Under the pieces are notes generated by a model that worked only from the letters and a program-made list of their open reading frames with translations, did no database searches and was not told the origin of the DNA. From contig NZ_JAMBON010000001.1 in the NCBI RefSeq assembly GCF_023715655.1, forward strand, positions 434,001-498,000: a stretch of 64,000 bases of DNA, read 5' to 3'. The stretch comes from Oceanobacillus luteolus (GTDB lineage Bacteria; Bacillota; Bacilli; Bacillales; Amphibacillaceae). Of this stretch, positions 38,137 to 47,508 are shown in pieces. Position 1 is the stretch's first letter, and each line of letters begins with the position of its first letter. The position numbers and the translations under genes are program-made.

Positions 38137-38235
38137 TTCTTGTATGCGATAAACAACTACTTTTCACTAAAATATTCGGGGTTTGTCGGAATAGGAAATA
38201 TGCTAAAATACGACTTTCAACTAGGTTTATAGAGT

Positions 38236-38275
38236 AAAAAATAAAAAACAGAGCAGAATATTATCTGCTCTGTTT
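38236..38275 (-). terminator. Rho-independent terminator after ftsZ
   Basis: The stem ACAGAGCAGA/TCTGCTCTGT (248-257 with 264-273, offset 38000) is followed on the minus strand by TTTTTTATTTTTT. It ends the ftsA-ftsZ transcript and separates it from the spoIIG operon. Confidence 0.9.
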
Positions 38276-38293
38276 ATATTAAACATGATTTAA

Positions 38294-39436
38294 TTAGCGG
38301 TTCCGGTTGCGATTTCTTAAGAATGTAGGAATATCTAATTCGTCCTCTTCCACTTTTGGTCTAGGAATATTAGTTTCCCGTTTCGGTTGTTGTTGCTCTT
38401 CAGGAGCACGTGTAGCTGCGTGCTGTCTTTCTGCAATAGCAGGTCTGCTATCCCTTTTTACAGTTGTTGTAGGTTTTTTAACTGTTTCATCAAAACCTGT
38501 TGCAATTACTGTAACGACAATTTCATCATTAAGGTTTTCATTGATTACTGAACCGAAGATAACGTTAACCTCTTCGTCTGCTGCATTTGTCACAAGATCA
38601 GCTGCCTCTTGAACTTCATATAAACTTAAGTTGGCGCCACCAGTAATATTCATGAGGATACCATGCGCACCATCAATCGAAGTTTCAAGCAACGGGCTGG
38701 AGATAGCTTTTTTCGCTGCCTCTGTTGCTCTTGTTTCACCCGTAGCAATCCCGATTCCCATAAGTGCTGAACCTTTGTCATACATAATGGTCTTCACATC
38801 AGCAAAGTCGACGTTGATCAGACCTGGTTTAGCAATTAAATCGGAAATCCCTTGAACCCCTTGGCGAAGGATATTATCCGCCTCACGGAATGCTTCTAAC
38901 ATCGGTGTATTCTTATCAACAATCTCTAGTAATCTGTCATTTGGGATAGTAATTAATGTATCTACATTGCTTTTCAATGTATCAATACCATTAACCGCTT
39001 GGTTCTGCCTTCTTCTTCCTTCGAAAGAGAACGGACGGGTTACTACACCCACAGTAAGCGCTCCAAGTTCTTTTGCAATTTGTGCAATAACTGGTGCCGC
39101 ACCTGTACCAGTGCCACCACCCATTCCAGCAGTTACAAATATCATATCCGCTCCAGAAAGCACTTCTTCCAATTGTTCTTTACTTTCCTCGGCAGCTTTT
39201 TTACCAACTTCCGGATTAGCTCCCGCACCTAATCCACGAGTCAATTTTGTTCCGATTTGAACTTTTATTTCTGCTTTTGATAAGTTTAAAGCTTGTGCGT
39301 CTGTATTGACAGTGATGAATTCTACTCCTTCAACACCATCTTCAATCATACGGTTAACAGCATTATTACCGCCTCCGCCAACGCCAATAACTTTTATTTT
39401 CGCTAATTCCTCCATACCAGTATCAAACTCCAACAT
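38294..39436 (-). CDS. ftsZ: Cell division GTPase FtsZ
   Basis: FtsZ is the tubulin-like GTPase that forms the cytokinetic ring. The 380-residue protein has [17 protein letters not shown], the signature [13 protein letters not shown] (about residue 104), the T7 loop [11 protein letters not shown] and a variable linker (about 320-360). The C-terminal peptide [17 protein letters not shown] docks FtsA and SepF. AGGAGG lies eight bases before the ATG. It follows ftsA by 99 bp and is the last gene of the cluster. Confidence 0.97.
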   Translation of the reverse strand: MLEFDTGMEELAKIKVIGVGGGGNNAVNRMIEDGVEGVEFITVNTDAQALNLSKAEIKVQIGTKLTRGLGAGANPEVGKKAAEESKEQLEEVLSGADMIFVTAGMGGGTGTGAAPVIAQIAKELGALTVGVVTRPFSFEGRRRQNQAVNGIDTLKSNVDTLITIPNDRLLEIVDKNTPMLEAFREADNILRQGVQGISDLIAKPGLINVDFADVKTIMYDKGSALMGIGIATGETRATEAAKKAISSPLLETSIDGAHGILMNITGGANLSLYEVQEAADLVTNAADEEVNVIFGSVINENLNDEIVVTVIATGFDETVKKPTTTVKRDSRPAIAERQHAATRAPEEQQQPKRETNIPRPKVEEDELDIPTFLRNRNRNR

Positions 39437-39535
39437 ACTCAGTTCCTCCTAATTTGCAAAATTACAAGCGTTCTAGAAGCTAATTATAGAAAATGCCATT
39501 TGAACAAATTGTTCCGGCACAACAAATTCCTTCAA

Positions 39536-40825
39536 TTAATCAAAGAAATATTTAAATAAATTAGCAATTCCAGATTCCTTTTTCTTTTTATTTTCCTTTG
39601 TTTCTCTAGGTTTCGTTTGGGATTGTTTCGGATTACGTTTCGGCTTAGATTCATGTTCAACTTCACTAATCGCCGGATATAACTGCTTACCTTGAATTTT
39701 CGCATTCCGATAAGCAAATTGCAATATACCGACTCCTGTCGTATAAAGTGGCTCACGCACCCCTATATAATCAGGGATCGCAATACGGACATTGGAATAA
39801 AACAGACTTTGTGCCAACTCACTCACACCCGGCATTGCCATCGTACCACCAGTCAACACAAAGCCTCCTGGCAGTTCGTTGTAGCCCATCCGCTTAATTT
39901 CCCTTGCCGTGAATTCAAAGATTTCTTCCATTCTTGCCTCAATCATATCAGAAATTTGCAATTGGTTATATGTTTGTCTATTATTGCTGCCAATAATGGA
40001 GACTTCGAAAGTTTCATTTTCATCCGCGTCATCGTAAAAAGCATGACCATAATTCAGTTTAATATCTTCTGCTTCTTCCGTTGAGGTCCGGAGACCGATG
40101 GATAAATCTTTCGTAATGTTATCTCCACCAAGTGCGATTGTACTTGTGGCAACTAAATAGTCATTTTCAAATATGGAGACCGTTGTACATCCACCACCAA
40201 CGTCAATCAGTGCCACACCCATATTTTTCTCGTCACTGGATAAAGCGACTGAACCAGAAGCTAAAGGTGAAAGACAGATATCAGAAACCTCAAGTCCTGC
40301 CCGTTCAACACATTTCAAAGTGTTATGTAATACCGTCTTTGAGCAAGTAATCAATGTACCTTCCATCTCAAGACGAACACCAATCATTCCTCGTGGATCC
40401 GTGATTCCATCCAGACCATCTACAATAAATTGTTCTGGAACCACATCTATAATTTCCCTTTCTGGAGGAATTGAAACTACCTGTGCACCGTCAATCACAC
40501 GAGTCACATCTTCATCATCAATTTCTCTACTTTCATTTTGGACAGCAACAACGCCATGGCAAGGTTGGAGCCATATATGATTTCCATTGATTCCTACAAC
40601 AACACGATTGATTTGCATGCCTACCATTCTCTCTGCCTGCTCAATCGCACTACGAATCGATTGTACCGTCTGATCAATATCAACAATGGCACCTTTTTTC
40701 ATACCAAGGGATTTTGCTGTTCCGACTCCGATTATATTCAATGAATCATCTAGTACTTCTCCAATTATCACTTTAATTTTCGATGTACCTATATCAAGGC
40801 TCACGAGAATTTCACTATTATTCAA
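39536..40825 (-). CDS. ftsA: Cell division protein FtsA
   Basis: FtsA is the actin-like protein that tethers FtsZ to the membrane. The 429-residue protein has the phosphate-binding SLDIGTSKIKVIIGE, LIDVGGGCTTVSIFE, and GGFVLTGGTMAMPG. A basic linker follows, then the C-terminal amphipathic membrane helix ESGIANLFKYFFD. The start is a TTG about nine bases after GGGGGTG. The 214 bp between it and divIB contain no gene; in B. subtilis sbp, ylxX and ylxW lie here. Confidence 0.95.
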   Translation of the reverse strand: MNNSEILVSLDIGTSKIKVIIGEVLDDSLNIIGVGTAKSLGMKKGAIVDIDQTVQSIRSAIEQAERMVGMQINRVVVGINGNHIWLQPCHGVVAVQNESREIDDEDVTRVIDGAQVVSIPPEREIIDVVPEQFIVDGLDGITDPRGMIGVRLEMEGTLITCSKTVLHNTLKCVERAGLEVSDICLSPLASGSVALSSDEKNMGVALIDVGGGCTTVSIFENDYLVATSTIALGGDNITKDLSIGLRTSTEEAEDIKLNYGHAFYDDADENETFEVSIIGSNNRQTYNQLQISDMIEARMEEIFEFTAREIKRMGYNELPGGFVLTGGTMAMPGVSELAQSLFYSNVRIAIPDYIGVREPLYTTGVGILQFAYRNAKIQGKQLYPAISEVEHESKPKRNPKQSQTKPRETKENKKKKESGIANLFKYFFD

Positions 40826-41039
40826 AGAATGGCACCCCCAAAAATTACATTACATTCCAGTTATAATTATCTAAACATAGCAGTCTAGCATTAATATTTT
40901 TTCTAACAGTATCATTAATTAATTCAACATAAGCAGTACATTTCCCTTTATTTATAGAAAATAATCCTGTCTGCTTCTATACTTTTCGTATTGCCTTTTT
41001 ATTTTAAGTCGTTCCCAATCATATTAACATCATTCCGCC

Positions 41040-41846
41040 CTATTCTAGCGACTCCTCTATTTCTTCCTCTTCTTCTATATCGGCATCTGATTCAAAGGAT
41101 TCAAAATAAACACCAACACCTATATGTATGATACCCTTAGTATTTGGGTCAAGCTGGGAAACTACTGAAGGATAAACAGCCATCCCTTCGGCAAAATCCA
41201 TAATTGTTCCTTTCACTACAAATCCATCATTCATAAAGAGTAAGATGTTGTTTTGATTTCCTTCTTCAGGCTTCCAATAAACTTCAGAAATTAAATCCAA
41301 AATATCAGGAGGCAATTGATAGAGCTCATCAGCCATCTTTTTTAAAAACTCCTCATCGGTGAAACCTATTAATAACGGAGCTTCTCCAGTAAAGGATTGA
41401 TATTCGACTGAGTCTAAAACTTCACCAGTGTGTAGAACTGGTAAGTAATTCGTTCCATCTTCAATAATACCAATAATTTCTTTTTCTTCGACTGTGATTG
41501 CTACCGTATTAGGCAGCTTTCTTTCTACATCCACTTCTTCAATCACTGGATTGTCTTTCAGTTTGCTCTCAATATCAGCAAAGTCAATAGCCCAGATATT
41601 TGGTTTATCCAATAAGCCTGACAACTCTGTAATCTCTTCATCAGTTATAAAGGAATTGTTATGTACAGTAATTGTTTTTACCTCGCTTAATGGTGATTGC
41701 AGATAAACGATAATAGAAATTAAGAAGAAAAAGATTGTCATGTAAAAAACCAAACGTCGATTTGCTTTTTTCTTTCGAGCTTCTTTTAATTTAGGAATAC
41801 GATCCTCGATGGAAACGATATTCTTATTGTCTTTATTCATCTCCAT
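41040..41846 (-). CDS. divIB: Cell division protein DivIB (FtsQ)
   Basis: DivIB is a bitopic divisome protein that works with FtsL and DivIC to control septal peptidoglycan synthesis. The 268-residue protein has a basic cytoplasmic tail, a membrane helix (about 31-50, VFYMTIFFFLISIIVYL), and a POTRA domain (about 52-120: VKTITVHNNSFITDEEITELS). A beta domain and an acidic tail follow. I start at the ATG of MEMNKDN, after AAAGGA. A longer in-frame reading of 22 residues has no ribosome binding site. It is placed after a 754-bp gap and terminator. Confidence 0.92.
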   Translation of the reverse strand: MEMNKDNKNIVSIEDRIPKLKEARKKKANRRLVFYMTIFFFLISIIVYLQSPLSEVKTITVHNNSFITDEEITELSGLLDKPNIWAIDFADIESKLKDNPVIEEVDVERKLPNTVAITVEEKEIIGIIEDGTNYLPVLHTGEVLDSVEYQSFTGEAPLLIGFTDEEFLKKMADELYQLPPDILDLISEVYWKPEEGNQNNILLFMNDGFVVKGTIMDFAEGMAVYPSVVSQLDPNTKGIIHIGVGVYFESFESDADIEEEEEIEESLE

Positions 41847-41894
41847 TTCTTCCTTTATCAGCAGACTAAGTCTAATTTTTATATAGATTATAGT

Positions 41895-41930
41895 AAAATT
41901 TAAAAACGGCAATAAAAATGCCGTTTATAT
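41895..41930 (-). terminator. Intrinsic terminator immediately upstream of divIB
   Basis: The stem AAACGGCA/TGCCGTTT (904-911 with 919-926, offset 41000) is followed on the minus strand by TTTTTAAATTTT. It would stop transcription arriving from spoVE before divIB. divIB-ftsA-ftsZ would then need their own promoter in the roughly 50 bases after it, or read-through. Confidence 0.7.
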
Positions 41931-42112
41931 CTAGTTATTAGAATTATATCATAGATTAGTAGTTAACAGATAGTATACTTACCATAGAAATGTAAGTTTT
42001 TATTGGTAAAAAAAGTAATTGATTTAAAATGATGGATTTTAGATGAATTAATTGATATTAACATCAACATAAATTACTGATATTCGAATTCAGTTACCTT
42101 CTTTTCATGTTC

Positions 42113-42232
42113 GCAGCCCCCGATACACCTTCGCTTTCCGTGGCGGCTGGTGAGCCTCCTCAGGCACAAGCGCCTTGCGGGGTCTCACCGATGCCTTTGC
42201 TCCCACAGGAGTCTTCGGTGTATCGGGGCTGC
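42113..42232. repeat. Palindromic intergenic repeat family B, copy 2
   Basis: Terminal inverted repeats (42113-42129 and 42217-42232; GCAGCCCC-GATACACC type, one unpaired C) enclose a GC-rich core. The core has CGCTTTCCGTGGCGGCTGG, GTGAGCCTCCTCAGGC, GCGGGGTCTCACCGATGC and CCCACAGGAGTC. Same layout and orientation as the element at 18751. Arms are compensated rather than conserved. No gene. Confidence 0.75.
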
Positions 42233-42410
42233 TCCGAGCAAAACTAAAGTTGATACATTGTATTTTTATTTATGTCAGCAAAAAATTAACAAAATCAGTA
42301 AAAGGCCACTTTAATTTGAATCCTGAATTTCCTTTGCACAATCATTTTATATTATCTTTATTTAATGCAGATAAAACATCCACAAACTAAACTAACTGAT
42401 CTTCTGGGAT

Positions 42411-42551
42411 AGTCCAAATACTTTTGACTTCTGCAGAAGAATAGGTCGGATTGGGATCCCACAGCATAGCGAAGCTGAATAAGAACGCCATGTCCTTTGC
42501 ATCAGAGGCTCACGGGCCGCCGGCGGAAAGAGAGAGGTATTTGCACTGCGG
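42411..42551. repeat. Palindromic intergenic repeat family B, copy 3 (inverted)
   Basis: The ends AGTCCAAATAC and GGTATTTGCACTGCG match the arms of the 18751 element, with some decay. The core reads in the opposite direction: on the minus strand CTTTCCGCCGGCGGCCCGTGAGCC. It lies about 180 bp from copy 2 in the spoVE-divIB gap. The rest of this gap (41931-42112, 42233-42410, 42552-42600) shows nothing I can name. Confidence 0.65.
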
Positions 42552-42600
42552 ACTTCAGGTTCTATTCTTAATTCAAAGTTTAGACCTTGGTTCTATTTAT

Positions 42601-43713
42601 CTAAATCCTAGAGTGAATGCTTAAATTTAATAATATCCCAACAGAACATAGTGTTAAGGTTAATGATGAGCCTCCATAGCTTAAGAACGGGAGGGTAATG
42701 CCTGTTACTGGGATTAAGCCGATGACAACGCTGATATTGATCATTGCCTGGATAATCAGCATCGATACGATGCCTAAAGCTAAATATCTGGCAAAAGGAT
42801 CGGCAGATTCTAGTGCTACTTTAATTCCCCGCCAGAGTAATAAAAATAATAAGGTAATCAGGCCGAGTCCGCCGATGAATCCAAGTTCTTCAGCAAGGAT
42901 GGCAAAGATAAAATCAGTTTGCGGTTCAGGCAAATAAAAGTATTTCTGTAAGCTATTACCTAAACCAAGTCCCATCAAACCTCCTGGACCAATTGCATAA
43001 AGAGACTGGATAATTTGAAAACCGTCTCCAAGCGGGTCTTCCCACGGATTCAGAAATGCAGTAATCCGATTTATTCGATATGGCGCAGATATTATTAATA
43101 AAGCGAAACCAATCAACCCTATTATCCCAAGACTAACAAAATGAGAAATCCTTGCTCCGGCAATAAAAATCATTGTGACACAGGTTAAGACTAACACTAG
43201 ACCTGTTCCTAAATCAGGTTGGAGCATAATTAATCCAAAAGCAGTGAAAATGAGCAACAAGCACGGTAGAAAGCCTTTCGTCAGAGAAGTGATATACTTT
43301 TGCTTTTCGGATAATAAAGCTGCCAGGAAGATAATTAACCCAAGTTTCATAAATTCAGAAGGCTGAATACTGAATGCTCCTACACCAATCCAGCTCCTCG
43401 CCCCACCCCTTACCATTCCAATACCGGGAATCAAAACGAGAAGAAGTAAAATAAAACATCCAATCAAGATGAAGTTTGAATACTTTTTCCAAGTAGTATA
43501 GGGAACAAACATGAAAAATATCATAGCGATTATTCCAGCCCCAGCAAATAAAAGTTGTCTTTTAACATAGTAAAACTCATCATCGAATTTATACAAGGAC
43601 CATACATGTGAAGCACTATACACCATAATTATGCCGATGATCAGTAACGCAATAATAACGGTAAACAAAAGCATATCCGGTCTATTTTCAGCTTTTGTGA
43701 GATTTCTAAGCAT
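42601..43713 (-). CDS. spoVE: SEDS peptidoglycan polymerase, SpoVE/FtsW type
   Basis: This is a SEDS-family glycosyltransferase that polymerises lipid II together with a class B penicillin-binding protein. The 370-residue protein has ten membrane helices, IGVGAFSIQPSEFMKL, and the signature region GLGLGNSLQKYFYLPEPQTDFIFAILAEELGFIGG, with the Asp needed for polymerase activity. It ends LPFLSYGGSSL. Its place after murD and its length match B. subtilis SpoVE (366), needed for spore cortex. FtsW is the alternative name and would be needed elsewhere if this is SpoVE. Hairpins overlap its ribosome binding site. Confidence 0.9.
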   Translation of the reverse strand: MLRNLTKAENRPDMLLFTVIIALLIIGIIMVYSASHVWSLYKFDDEFYYVKRQLLFAGAGIIAMIFFMFVPYTTWKKYSNFILIGCFILLLLVLIPGIGMVRGGARSWIGVGAFSIQPSEFMKLGLIIFLAALLSEKQKYITSLTKGFLPCLLLIFTAFGLIMLQPDLGTGLVLVLTCVTMIFIAGARISHFVSLGIIGLIGFALLIISAPYRINRITAFLNPWEDPLGDGFQIIQSLYAIGPGGLMGLGLGNSLQKYFYLPEPQTDFIFAILAEELGFIGGLGLITLLFLLLWRGIKVALESADPFARYLALGIVSMLIIQAMINISVVIGLIPVTGITLPFLSYGGSSLTLTLCSVGILLNLSIHSRI

Positions 43714-43787
43714 GAAAAAACCCCTTTCTTTCGTTTAAGAATAGGGGCAAAATATCTATTAATTTATTGTTTGTCCAAGCCCCTATA
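43714..43787 (-). promoter_or_regulatory. Mutually exclusive hairpins in front of spoVE
   Basis: On the minus strand three segments alternate: ATAGGGGC (43779-43786, at the murD stop codon), GCCCCTAT (43741-43748), and AAAGGGG followed by TTTTTTC and the spoVE ATG. The first pair gives a perfect 8-bp helix. The second segment can instead pair with the third, hiding the ribosome binding site in a terminator-like hairpin. A regulatory role is inference. Confidence 0.45.
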
Positions 43788-45132
43788 ATAGTTTATGCAC
43801 GGCTTGGATAAACATGTCTCCTCTTTCTTCAAAGGTGCGGTATTGGTCCCAGCTAGCACAAGCGGGAGACAACAGAATCACATCGTTTTCTTCTGAATGC
43901 TCGTAAGCTACCTTTACTGCTTCTTCTACATTTTCTGCATTTAAAATAATTGGAACATTGGCTTCTTCTGCAACTTTTTCCAGTTTCTCCTTCGTTTCTC
44001 CGAAGCTGACTAAGCCTTTAACATGCTTGAAATGAGGGATTAATTCACTCAGATCATCACCACGATCCAGTCCACCAGCTAGCAGAATCGTCGGTTGTTT
44101 AAAAGCCGCTAAAGCTTTCTCAGTAGCAAGCATATTAGTTGCTTTTGAATCATTGTAGAAAAGACGACCATGTACCTTATCAACAAATTGCAGGCGATGT
44201 TTCACACCTGTAAAAGTTGTTAGTACACGTTCAATGCCTTCATTCGTTGCACCTGCTAATTTTGCTGCAGCTACTGCAGCTAATATATTCTCTAGATTAT
44301 GGTTACCTACAAGTACAATTTTTTCTAAGTTTATTACTTTTTCATCTAAGAAATATACCGATGTTCCATCTGTCCAAACACCCTCCTCCAATTTTTTAGT
44401 AGTGGAGAAAGGGATTAGCTTAGCTCTTGCAGTTTTAACCTGTTCTTCAATTTCATCGTCATCGGCATTATAAATTAAAAAGTCCTCTTCCGTTTGATTT
44501 CGGAAGATGTTGAACTTCGCTTGTTTATAATTTTCCAATGTTTTATGGTAATCAAGATGCGCTTGAAATACATTAAGGATGACCGCAATATTAGGTCGAA
44601 ACGCGATGGTGCCTTGGAGTTGGAATGAGGAGAGTTCCAAAACAAGAGCTTCCTGTTCTGCTAAATTTTCAGCTGCTTCAGTAGCGACGATTCCAATATT
44701 TCCAGCTACTTTCACTGGTCGATTACTTTCCTGCAACATCGAAGTTGTTAATGTTGTCGTCGTCGTCTTCCCGTTCGATCCTGTAATTCCTATCAGCAAC
44801 TCAGGAACAAGTTGATATGCAATTTCTATCTCTGTCACAATTGGAATTTTTCGTTTCATTGCTTCTACAAGTACTGGATTCTCATATGAGATTCCTGGAT
44901 TCTTTACAACTATTTCTATACCTTCAAGTACAGATAACGGATGTGAACCTAATACCATTTCAGCGCCAAGAGCAACCAGGTCTTGCACAATAGTCGATTT
45001 TTCACTTAATTGCTTGTCATTCACACGGACTTTCATTCCGTTCCTCAACAAGGTTTTGGCAGCTGCTGTACCGCTCTTCGCCAATCCAAGGACAAGCACT
45101 TGTTGATATGGAAAATTCTCTAGTTTTCTCAA
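43783..45132 (-). CDS. murD: UDP-N-acetylmuramoyl-L-alanine--D-glutamate ligase
   Basis: MurD adds D-Glu to UDP-MurNAc-Ala. The 449-residue protein has the N-terminal UDP-binding fold ([17 protein letters not shown]), the central ATPase domain with [14 protein letters not shown] (about 117-130), [12 protein letters not shown], and the C-terminal domain with [15 protein letters not shown] and [11 protein letters not shown]. It starts at a TTG overlapping the mraY stop (TTGA), with GAGGTGG upstream. It is coupled to mraY. Confidence 0.95.
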   Translation of the reverse strand: MRKLENFPYQQVLVLGLAKSGTAAAKTLLRNGMKVRVNDKQLSEKSTIVQDLVALGAEMVLGSHPLSVLEGIEIVVKNPGISYENPVLVEAMKRKIPIVTEIEIAYQLVPELLIGITGSNGKTTTTTLTTSMLQESNRPVKVAGNIGIVATEAAENLAEQEALVLELSSFQLQGTIAFRPNIAVILNVFQAHLDYHKTLENYKQAKFNIFRNQTEEDFLIYNADDDEIEEQVKTARAKLIPFSTTKKLEEGVWTDGTSVYFLDEKVINLEKIVLVGNHNLENILAAVAAAKLAGATNEGIERVLTTFTGVKHRLQFVDKVHGRLFYNDSKATNMLATEKALAAFKQPTILLAGGLDRGDDLSELIPHFKHVKGLVSFGETKEKLEKVAEEANVPIILNAENVEEAVKVAYEHSEENDVILLSPACASWDQYRTFEERGDMFIQAVHKLL

Positions 45133-46112
45133 TTTAGGCCCACCTCAATATATATCCCCAATGCTGCACATACGAGGCCAACCAACCAAAATGTTGTGAC
45201 GACACGCCATTCTGACCAGCCTAAAAGCTCGTAATGATGATGCAATGGACTCATTTTAAATACTCGTTTACCGGTTGTCTTAAAGGAAATTACTTGGATA
45301 ATGACAGATAATGTTTCAATGACGAAAACACCGCCAATAATCACTAGAAGTATTTCCATTTTCGTCAGGATGGCTACTGCAGCTATCGAGCCCCCGAGCG
45401 CTAAAGATCCGGTATCTCCCATAAATACTTTCGCGGGGTGGGCGTTGAAAACGAGGAATCCTAGTAAAGCTCCAACAGAAGCTAATGAATAAATCGCAAT
45501 ATCATCCTGTGGCATACCATACCAAGCTAAAATTGCAAATGCACCAAATGCAATAGTCGCAGTTCCAGCAAGCAGTCCGTCAAGTCCATCTGTTAAGTTC
45601 ACCGCATTTGACGAACCAACAAGCATAAAAATAACTAAGATTGCATAGAACCAACCCAATTCCCATTGGATATTCGTTCCAGGAAGCTGAACAAAAGTAG
45701 AAAAGTCGTTAGCTTTTAGAATGAAAAAGAATATAACTGCTATCAAAATTTGTCCTAGCAACTTCTGCAAGGAAGTAAGACCAAGATTTCTTTTCATTAC
45801 AACTTTAATAAAGTCATCAAGGAATCCTAACAATCCATAGCCAATGAGAACAAGTAATAACAGCCATAGTTCATAACCGATTCCTCCACTAACTTTCCCA
45901 ACCATAATGAGTGAAGTGATGACGATGCTTAAAATAATCATGATTCCACCCATTGTCGGTGTACCGCTCTTCTTCTGATGTGACTGTGGTCCTTCTTCGC
46001 GAATACTTTGTCCAAACTTTAATCGTCTCAAAAATGGAATAAATAGTGGCGAAAAAAGAACAGTAATTAGAAATGCTATTCCTATTGTCATAAATAAAAT
46101 TGTTGTATTCAA
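45129..46112 (-). CDS. mraY: Phospho-N-acetylmuramoyl-pentapeptide transferase
   Basis: MraY makes lipid I by moving phospho-MurNAc-pentapeptide to undecaprenyl phosphate. The 327-residue protein has about ten membrane helices. The active-site motifs are [10 protein letters not shown] (Asp-Asp), [30 protein letters not shown] and [15 protein letters not shown] (His triad). It overlaps murD by four bases and follows murF by 17 bp. Confidence 0.96.
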   Translation of the reverse strand: MNTTILFMTIGIAFLITVLFSPLFIPFLRRLKFGQSIREEGPQSHQKKSGTPTMGGIMIILSIVITSLIMVGKVSGGIGYELWLLLLVLIGYGLLGFLDDFIKVVMKRNLGLTSLQKLLGQILIAVIFFFILKANDFSTFVQLPGTNIQWELGWFYAILVIFMLVGSSNAVNLTDGLDGLLAGTATIAFGAFAILAWYGMPQDDIAIYSLASVGALLGFLVFNAHPAKVFMGDTGSLALGGSIAAVAILTKMEILLVIIGGVFVIETLSVIIQVISFKTTGKRVFKMSPLHHHYELLGWSEWRVVTTFWLVGLVCAALGIYIEVGLN

Positions 46113-46129
46113 GTCTAATTCCCCCTTAA

Positions 46130-47506
46130 TTACTGCTCCTCATTTTTATGTTCAATAACTATTTCATTGACCATCGACTCAAATTCAAGCCCTCGTGAAG
46201 CTTTAAATAATACAAGACAGTCTTCGGTCAGTTGTTTTTTCAGTTCAACAACTAATTCGGTTTTCGTTTCAAAGTGCTGACACGTGATAGCGCGGTTGTT
46301 TACATTATCTTTGATTAGCTTCGCGTGATTACCGTATGTATAAAGGTGAGTGATCGGCGAGGAAATGACAGTTGCTATCGAACGGTGCATCTCATCCGCA
46401 AATGTGCCAAGTTCAAGAACGTCTCCAAGCACTAGAATTCTTGTTGCGAAACCATCCATTTGTTTAATTACTTCAATTGCAGCCTTCATGGAAGTAGGAG
46501 ACGCATTGTAGGAATCATTCACAACCGTTGCTCCGTTCTCTGCTTGTAATAACTCAAAACGCATGGAAGTATAAGCCAAAGAAGATATTCCAGCTTTTTG
46601 TTTTTCAAGTGGAATTTTTAGCTGTTCTCCAATTTGAATAGCATATGCCGCATTTTTTGCATGATGCTCACCAAATAGAGGGACTTGAAATTCACTTCCA
46701 TTGGAAAGGCTGAATGAAGTTCCTTCCAATGTTACTTCTGCACGCGTCACTTGCATGTCATTATCGTCGGAAAAGCCACAGCGCAACATACGGAACCCTG
46801 CAGGTTGTATCTCTTGTAATAGCTGTTCGTCTCCATCAACGATAAGACAGCCATCTTCTTTCAAGCCATTGACAATTTCAAGTTTAGCTTTAGCAATCCC
46901 CTGTCTTGATCCAAGAAATTCTATATGGGATTCACCAATATTCGTGATTATGGCATAATCTGGCTTCGCAATATTAGTCAACAAATCTATTTCGCCAAAG
47001 CCACTCATTCCAAGTTCAAGAACAAGGACTTCTGTGTCTTCTGGCATATCTAGAATGGTTAAAGGTAAACCAATTTGATTATTAAAATTCCCCAAAGTGG
47101 CATGCGTACGATAAGTGGTTTTCACAATAGCGGAAACAAGATCCTTCGTAGTTGTTTTCCCATTAGAACCTGTAATTCCAATTACTATAGGATCAATTCG
47201 ATTCCGGTATTCAGCAGCCAAGTCTTGTAAACCTTTCGTCGTATCAGTGGTGAAAAAAACAGGGAAATCATTCGGGATGGAAGCAGGCAGCTGCTCCTTC
47301 TCATCCCATATTACTGCAATTGCACCATTTTCAATCGCCTGCTCCACATAATCATGGCCATTAAAATTTTCACCAACAATTGGAATGAACAGTGAGTTTG
47401 GAGCTTTCACACGGCTATCCGTCGTTACTCTTTCTATCGGTGGTAGATGATTGATATGATGATGGTTTTTAAATATTTTTTCTAAATCGTGGAATGAAAA
47501 TAACAT
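46130..47506 (-). CDS. murF: UDP-MurNAc-tripeptide--D-alanyl-D-alanine ligase
   Basis: MurF adds the D-Ala-D-Ala dipeptide to make the UDP-MurNAc-pentapeptide. The 458-residue protein has the ATP motif [15 protein letters not shown] (about 109-123), [25 protein letters not shown] and [16 protein letters not shown]. In B. subtilis murF lies with ddl at another locus. Here it is between murE and mraY, the order found in most other bacteria's dcw clusters. It starts two bases after the murE... gene boundary is reversed here: its ATG lies just before the murE stop at 47509 has passed, with GGAG at the end of murE as ribosome binding site. Confidence 0.95.
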   Translation of the reverse strand: MLFSFHDLEKIFKNHHHINHLPPIERVTTDSRVKAPNSLFIPIVGENFNGHDYVEQAIENGAIAVIWDEKEQLPASIPNDFPVFFTTDTTKGLQDLAAEYRNRIDPIVIGITGSNGKTTTKDLVSAIVKTTYRTHATLGNFNNQIGLPLTILDMPEDTEVLVLELGMSGFGEIDLLTNIAKPDYAIITNIGESHIEFLGSRQGIAKAKLEIVNGLKEDGCLIVDGDEQLLQEIQPAGFRMLRCGFSDDNDMQVTRAEVTLEGTSFSLSNGSEFQVPLFGEHHAKNAAYAIQIGEQLKIPLEKQKAGISSLAYTSMRFELLQAENGATVVNDSYNASPTSMKAAIEVIKQMDGFATRILVLGDVLELGTFADEMHRSIATVISSPITHLYTYGNHAKLIKDNVNNRAITCQHFETKTELVVELKKQLTEDCLVLFKASRGLEFESMVNEIVIEHKNEEQ

Positions 47507-47508
47507 GT

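Noticed and set aside
42175-42390. A 71-codon frame through repeat copy 2
   Set aside because: It starts inside the palindrome and has no ribosome binding site or protein-like pattern.
41931-42600. Possible murG or murB remnants
   Set aside because: Reading this gap I found no stretch resembling MurG or MurB; the palindromic repeats account for much of it. A translated search would be decisive.
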